From: Gammaproteobacteria bacterium
Lineage (GTDB): Bacteria > Pseudomonadota > Gammaproteobacteria > VBWC01
Length of the DNA stretch: 64,000 nucleotides
Assembly: GCA_023266115.1 (NCBI GenBank)
Contig: JAHFRU010000010.1
Location: 40,775-104,774, forward strand
Direction: 5' to 3'
The position numbers and the translations under genes are program-made. The notes under the pieces were generated by a model. That model was not told where the DNA came from. It worked only from the letters and a program-made list of their open reading frames with translations, and made no database searches. Within the stretch, counting starts at the first letter, position 1; every line of letters begins with the position of its first letter. This document shows positions 62,568-64,000 of the stretch, piece after piece.

Positions 62568-63359
62568 ATGGCGGAGTTGCGGGCACTGATCTTCGACGTC
62601 GACGGTACGCTGGCCGAAACAGAGCGGGACGGGCATCGACTATCGTTCAACCTCGCGTTTGGCGAGGCGGGACTGGATTGGGACTGGTCTATCGAAAGAT
62701 ACGCGGAACTATTGGCAATAACGGGAGGGAAGGAGCGTATTCGCCATTACATAGACCGTTACCGCCCGGGGTTCCGGATCCCTGGTGACGTTGCCGCCTA
62801 TGTCGCCGATTTGCACCGGCGCAAGACCGAACACTACACCAGGATGGTGGAACAAGGCGCGGTCTCTTTGCGGCCGGGAATAGTGAGGCTGCTGGCGCAG
62901 GCCAGGCGGCGGGGTCTTCGTCTCGCGATCGCGACGACAACCTCGCCGGATAACGTGACCGCGTTGCTGACGCACGTACTGGGGGCGGACAGCAGCGCAT
63001 GGTTTGAGGTCATCGCGGCCGGGGACGTCGTTCCGGCGAAAAAGCCCGCACCCGATATCTACCGCTATGCGCTACGCGAACTTGACCTGCCGGCCGCGGC
63101 GTGCCTGGCACTGGAGGATTCCGCCAACGGACTGGTATCCGCACGCGGAGCGGGAATAGGTACCGTCATTACGATGAGCAGTTATACGCGCAAGGAACAT
63201 TTCGAAGGGGCGCTATTGGTCGTCGATAGTCTGGGAGAACCAGCGGCGCCCGCGTTGGTAACTGGCGGCGATGCTGTTGCCGTTGTCGCAGGTGACCATG
63301 CCTGCGTCGATATCGACTTACTGACAAAACTTCATGGATTCCGGAAAACTAAGCGATGA
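62568..63359 (+). CDS. HAD-family hydrolase, CbbY-like
   Basis: A 263-residue phosphatase or mutase-type HAD enzyme. Motif I is IFDVDGTLAETERDGH, motif II lies in AIATTTSPDN, motif III is KKPAPDIYRYAL, and motif IV is ALEDSANGLVSA. The AETERDGH segment is typical of CbbY, which in autotrophs degrades RuBisCO inhibitors. No cbb gene is nearby, so the substrate is unsure. The 3' end overlaps the start of the following pseudogene. Confidence 0.9.
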   Translation: MAELRALIFDVDGTLAETERDGHRLSFNLAFGEAGLDWDWSIERYAELLAITGGKERIRHYIDRYRPGFRIPGDVAAYVADLHRRKTEHYTRMVEQGAVSLRPGIVRLLAQARRRGLRLAIATTTSPDNVTALLTHVLGADSSAWFEVIAAGDVVPAKKPAPDIYRYALRELDLPAAACLALEDSANGLVSARGAGIGTVITMSSYTRKEHFEGALLVVDSLGEPAAPALVTGGDAVAVVAGDHACVDIDLLTKLHGFRKTKR

Positions 63360-63882
63360 TCCCGTAGTAGCCGCACGCATGGTGGATATCGAGCCGTTCC
63401 ATGTCATGGCATTGCTGGCGCGCGCCCGGGAACTCGGGGCGCAGGGCAGGACTATCGCGCACATGGAAATCGGCGAACCGGACTTTGTCACTCCGGCGCC
63501 GGCGATCAAGGCAGGTACCGCGCGCTGAGATCTACCACGGCCTGGTTTACGGGGATAAAGCGATGACAGCACTCGCGGCTTCGCAAGATATATTCGTCGT
63601 GAACAGTTTTTCGAAGTATTTCGGCATGACCGGCTGGCTGGTCGCGCCTGAGACCTGTATTCCGTACATCGACCGGCTCGCACAGATTATCTTTCTTGCC
63701 GCCCCAACCGTCGCGCAATATGCAGCGTTGACGGCGTTTGTGCCCGAGACCGTGGCGATTCTGGAGGCGCGCCGGCACGAGTTCCGGCAGCGCCGCGATT
63801 TCCTGGTTCCGGCGTTGTGAGAAATCGGGTTTTCGATGCCGTATACTCCCGACGGCGCATTTTGCGCCTATTCCGGATGTAA
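63334..63882 (+). pseudogene. Aminotransferase (class I) pseudogene, multiply broken
   Basis: Remnant of a PLP aminotransferase. The N-terminal part (VAARMVDIEPFHVMALLARA and MEIGEPDFVTPAPAIKAGTAR) is intact up to about 63525. It then jumps, out of frame, to EIYHGLVYGDKAMTALA, so about 130 internal residues are missing. The PLP-lysine region SFSKYFGMTGW follows, but the expected RLGW repeat after it is gone (about 12 bases). TGA at 63818-63820 replaces an expected Arg codon; the frame then goes on (EIGFSMPYTPDGAFCAYSG) until an insertion sequence cuts it near 63880. Clearly non-functional. Confidence 0.87.
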
Positions 63883-64000
63883 GAACCTGTTCACGATCTT
63901 TGGTCTATGATTTACGCTTCTGTTTTAATCGAAGCGAGACCATGCGCAGAACCTACCCCAGTGATGTGAGTCGTGAACAGTTTGAAAAGATACGCCCATT
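63883..64000 (+). mobile_element. IS5-type insertion sequence, left end (partial)
   Basis: The aminotransferase homology ends abruptly here. GAACCTGTTCACGATCT looks like the terminal repeat of an IS5-family element. The transposase start lies within it. The right end and the target duplication are outside the window. Confidence 0.65.
63942..64000 (+). CDS. IS5-family transposase, N-terminal fragment
   Basis: Starts MRRTYPSDVSREQFEKIRP, the N-terminus typical of IS5-group transposases. It runs off the window after 19 residues, so completeness cannot be judged. Confidence 0.72.
   Translation, partial: MRRTYPSDVSREQFEKIRP

Overview
The window looks like one contiguous piece of a gammaproteobacterial chromosome. 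It carries several gene orders that are hallmarks of that class: nuoLMN, surE-pcm-nlpD, sdhCDAB-sdhE-ygfX, rpoE-rseABC-mucD, lepA-lepB-rnc-era-recO-pdxJ-acpS, and initiator tRNA-rimP-nusA-infB-rbfA-truB-rpsO-pnp. A bc1 complex (petABC), a tetraheme c-type cytochrome, a secreted alpha-carbonic anhydrase and a CbbY-like HAD hydrolase would suit a respiring, possibly chemolithoautotrophic member of the class. That lifestyle is inference, because no RuBisCO, sulfur-oxidation or nitrification gene lies in the window.

Layout. 1-4.4 kb: end of the complex I operon (nuoL partial, nuoM, nuoN). 4.4-7.3 kb: surE, pcm, a small YqaA/DedA-like membrane protein and nlpD, without rpoS in its usual place. 7.3-12.3 kb: an Mth938-like protein (minus strand), then alaC, hom, thrC and a lipoprotein. 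12.3-17.3 kb: a probable outer-membrane protein (minus strand), petABC, a small acidic protein and the tetraheme cytochrome. 17.3-22.8 kb is the least conserved stretch: a very good sigma-54 promoter immediately followed by a short hairpin-terminator RNA, a 58-residue membrane peptide, carbonic anhydrase, an M1-type metallopeptidase and two poorly characterised genes. 22.8-27.3 kb: recJ, prfB (with its programmed frameshift) and lysS. 27.3-31.5 kb (minus strand): ygfZ followed by three HDOD paralogues, the last broken by a stop codon. 31.6-37.2 kb: the succinate dehydrogenase operon, with nadB convergent to it. 37.5-48.6 kb: the sigma-E regulon core and the lepA-acpS housekeeping run. 48.6-57.6 kb: initiator tRNA and the rimP-pnp translation/RNA operon, closed by a strong terminator. 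57.7-64 kb: a diguanylate cyclase with an N-terminal nucleotide-binding-type domain, a DUF486 membrane protein, acs, a DksA with a long basic tail, a CbbY-like hydrolase, a heavily decayed aminotransferase pseudogene, and the left end of an IS5-type insertion sequence running off the window.

How the genes work together. Complex I, succinate dehydrogenase and bc1 form a quinone-based respiratory chain; nadB and sdhE tie into the same quinone and flavin pool. The rpoE-rse-mucD block handles envelope stress and probably transcribes itself. The rimP-pnp block is a transcription/translation and RNA-decay operon with a visible leader hairpin before rimP and an RNase III-type hairpin before pnp.

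Most worth following up: (1) the sigma-54-driven hairpin RNA at 17535-17612 with an upstream dyad; (2) the Rossmann-type/GAF/GGDEF protein at 57726-59129; (3) the phosphatase-fold/tetraheme fusion at 15971-17299; (4) the interrupted third HDOD gene; (5) the multiply broken aminotransferase with an IS inserted in it; (6) the U1-U72 mismatch of the initiator tRNA. No CRISPR array, prophage, toxin island or secretion system was seen.
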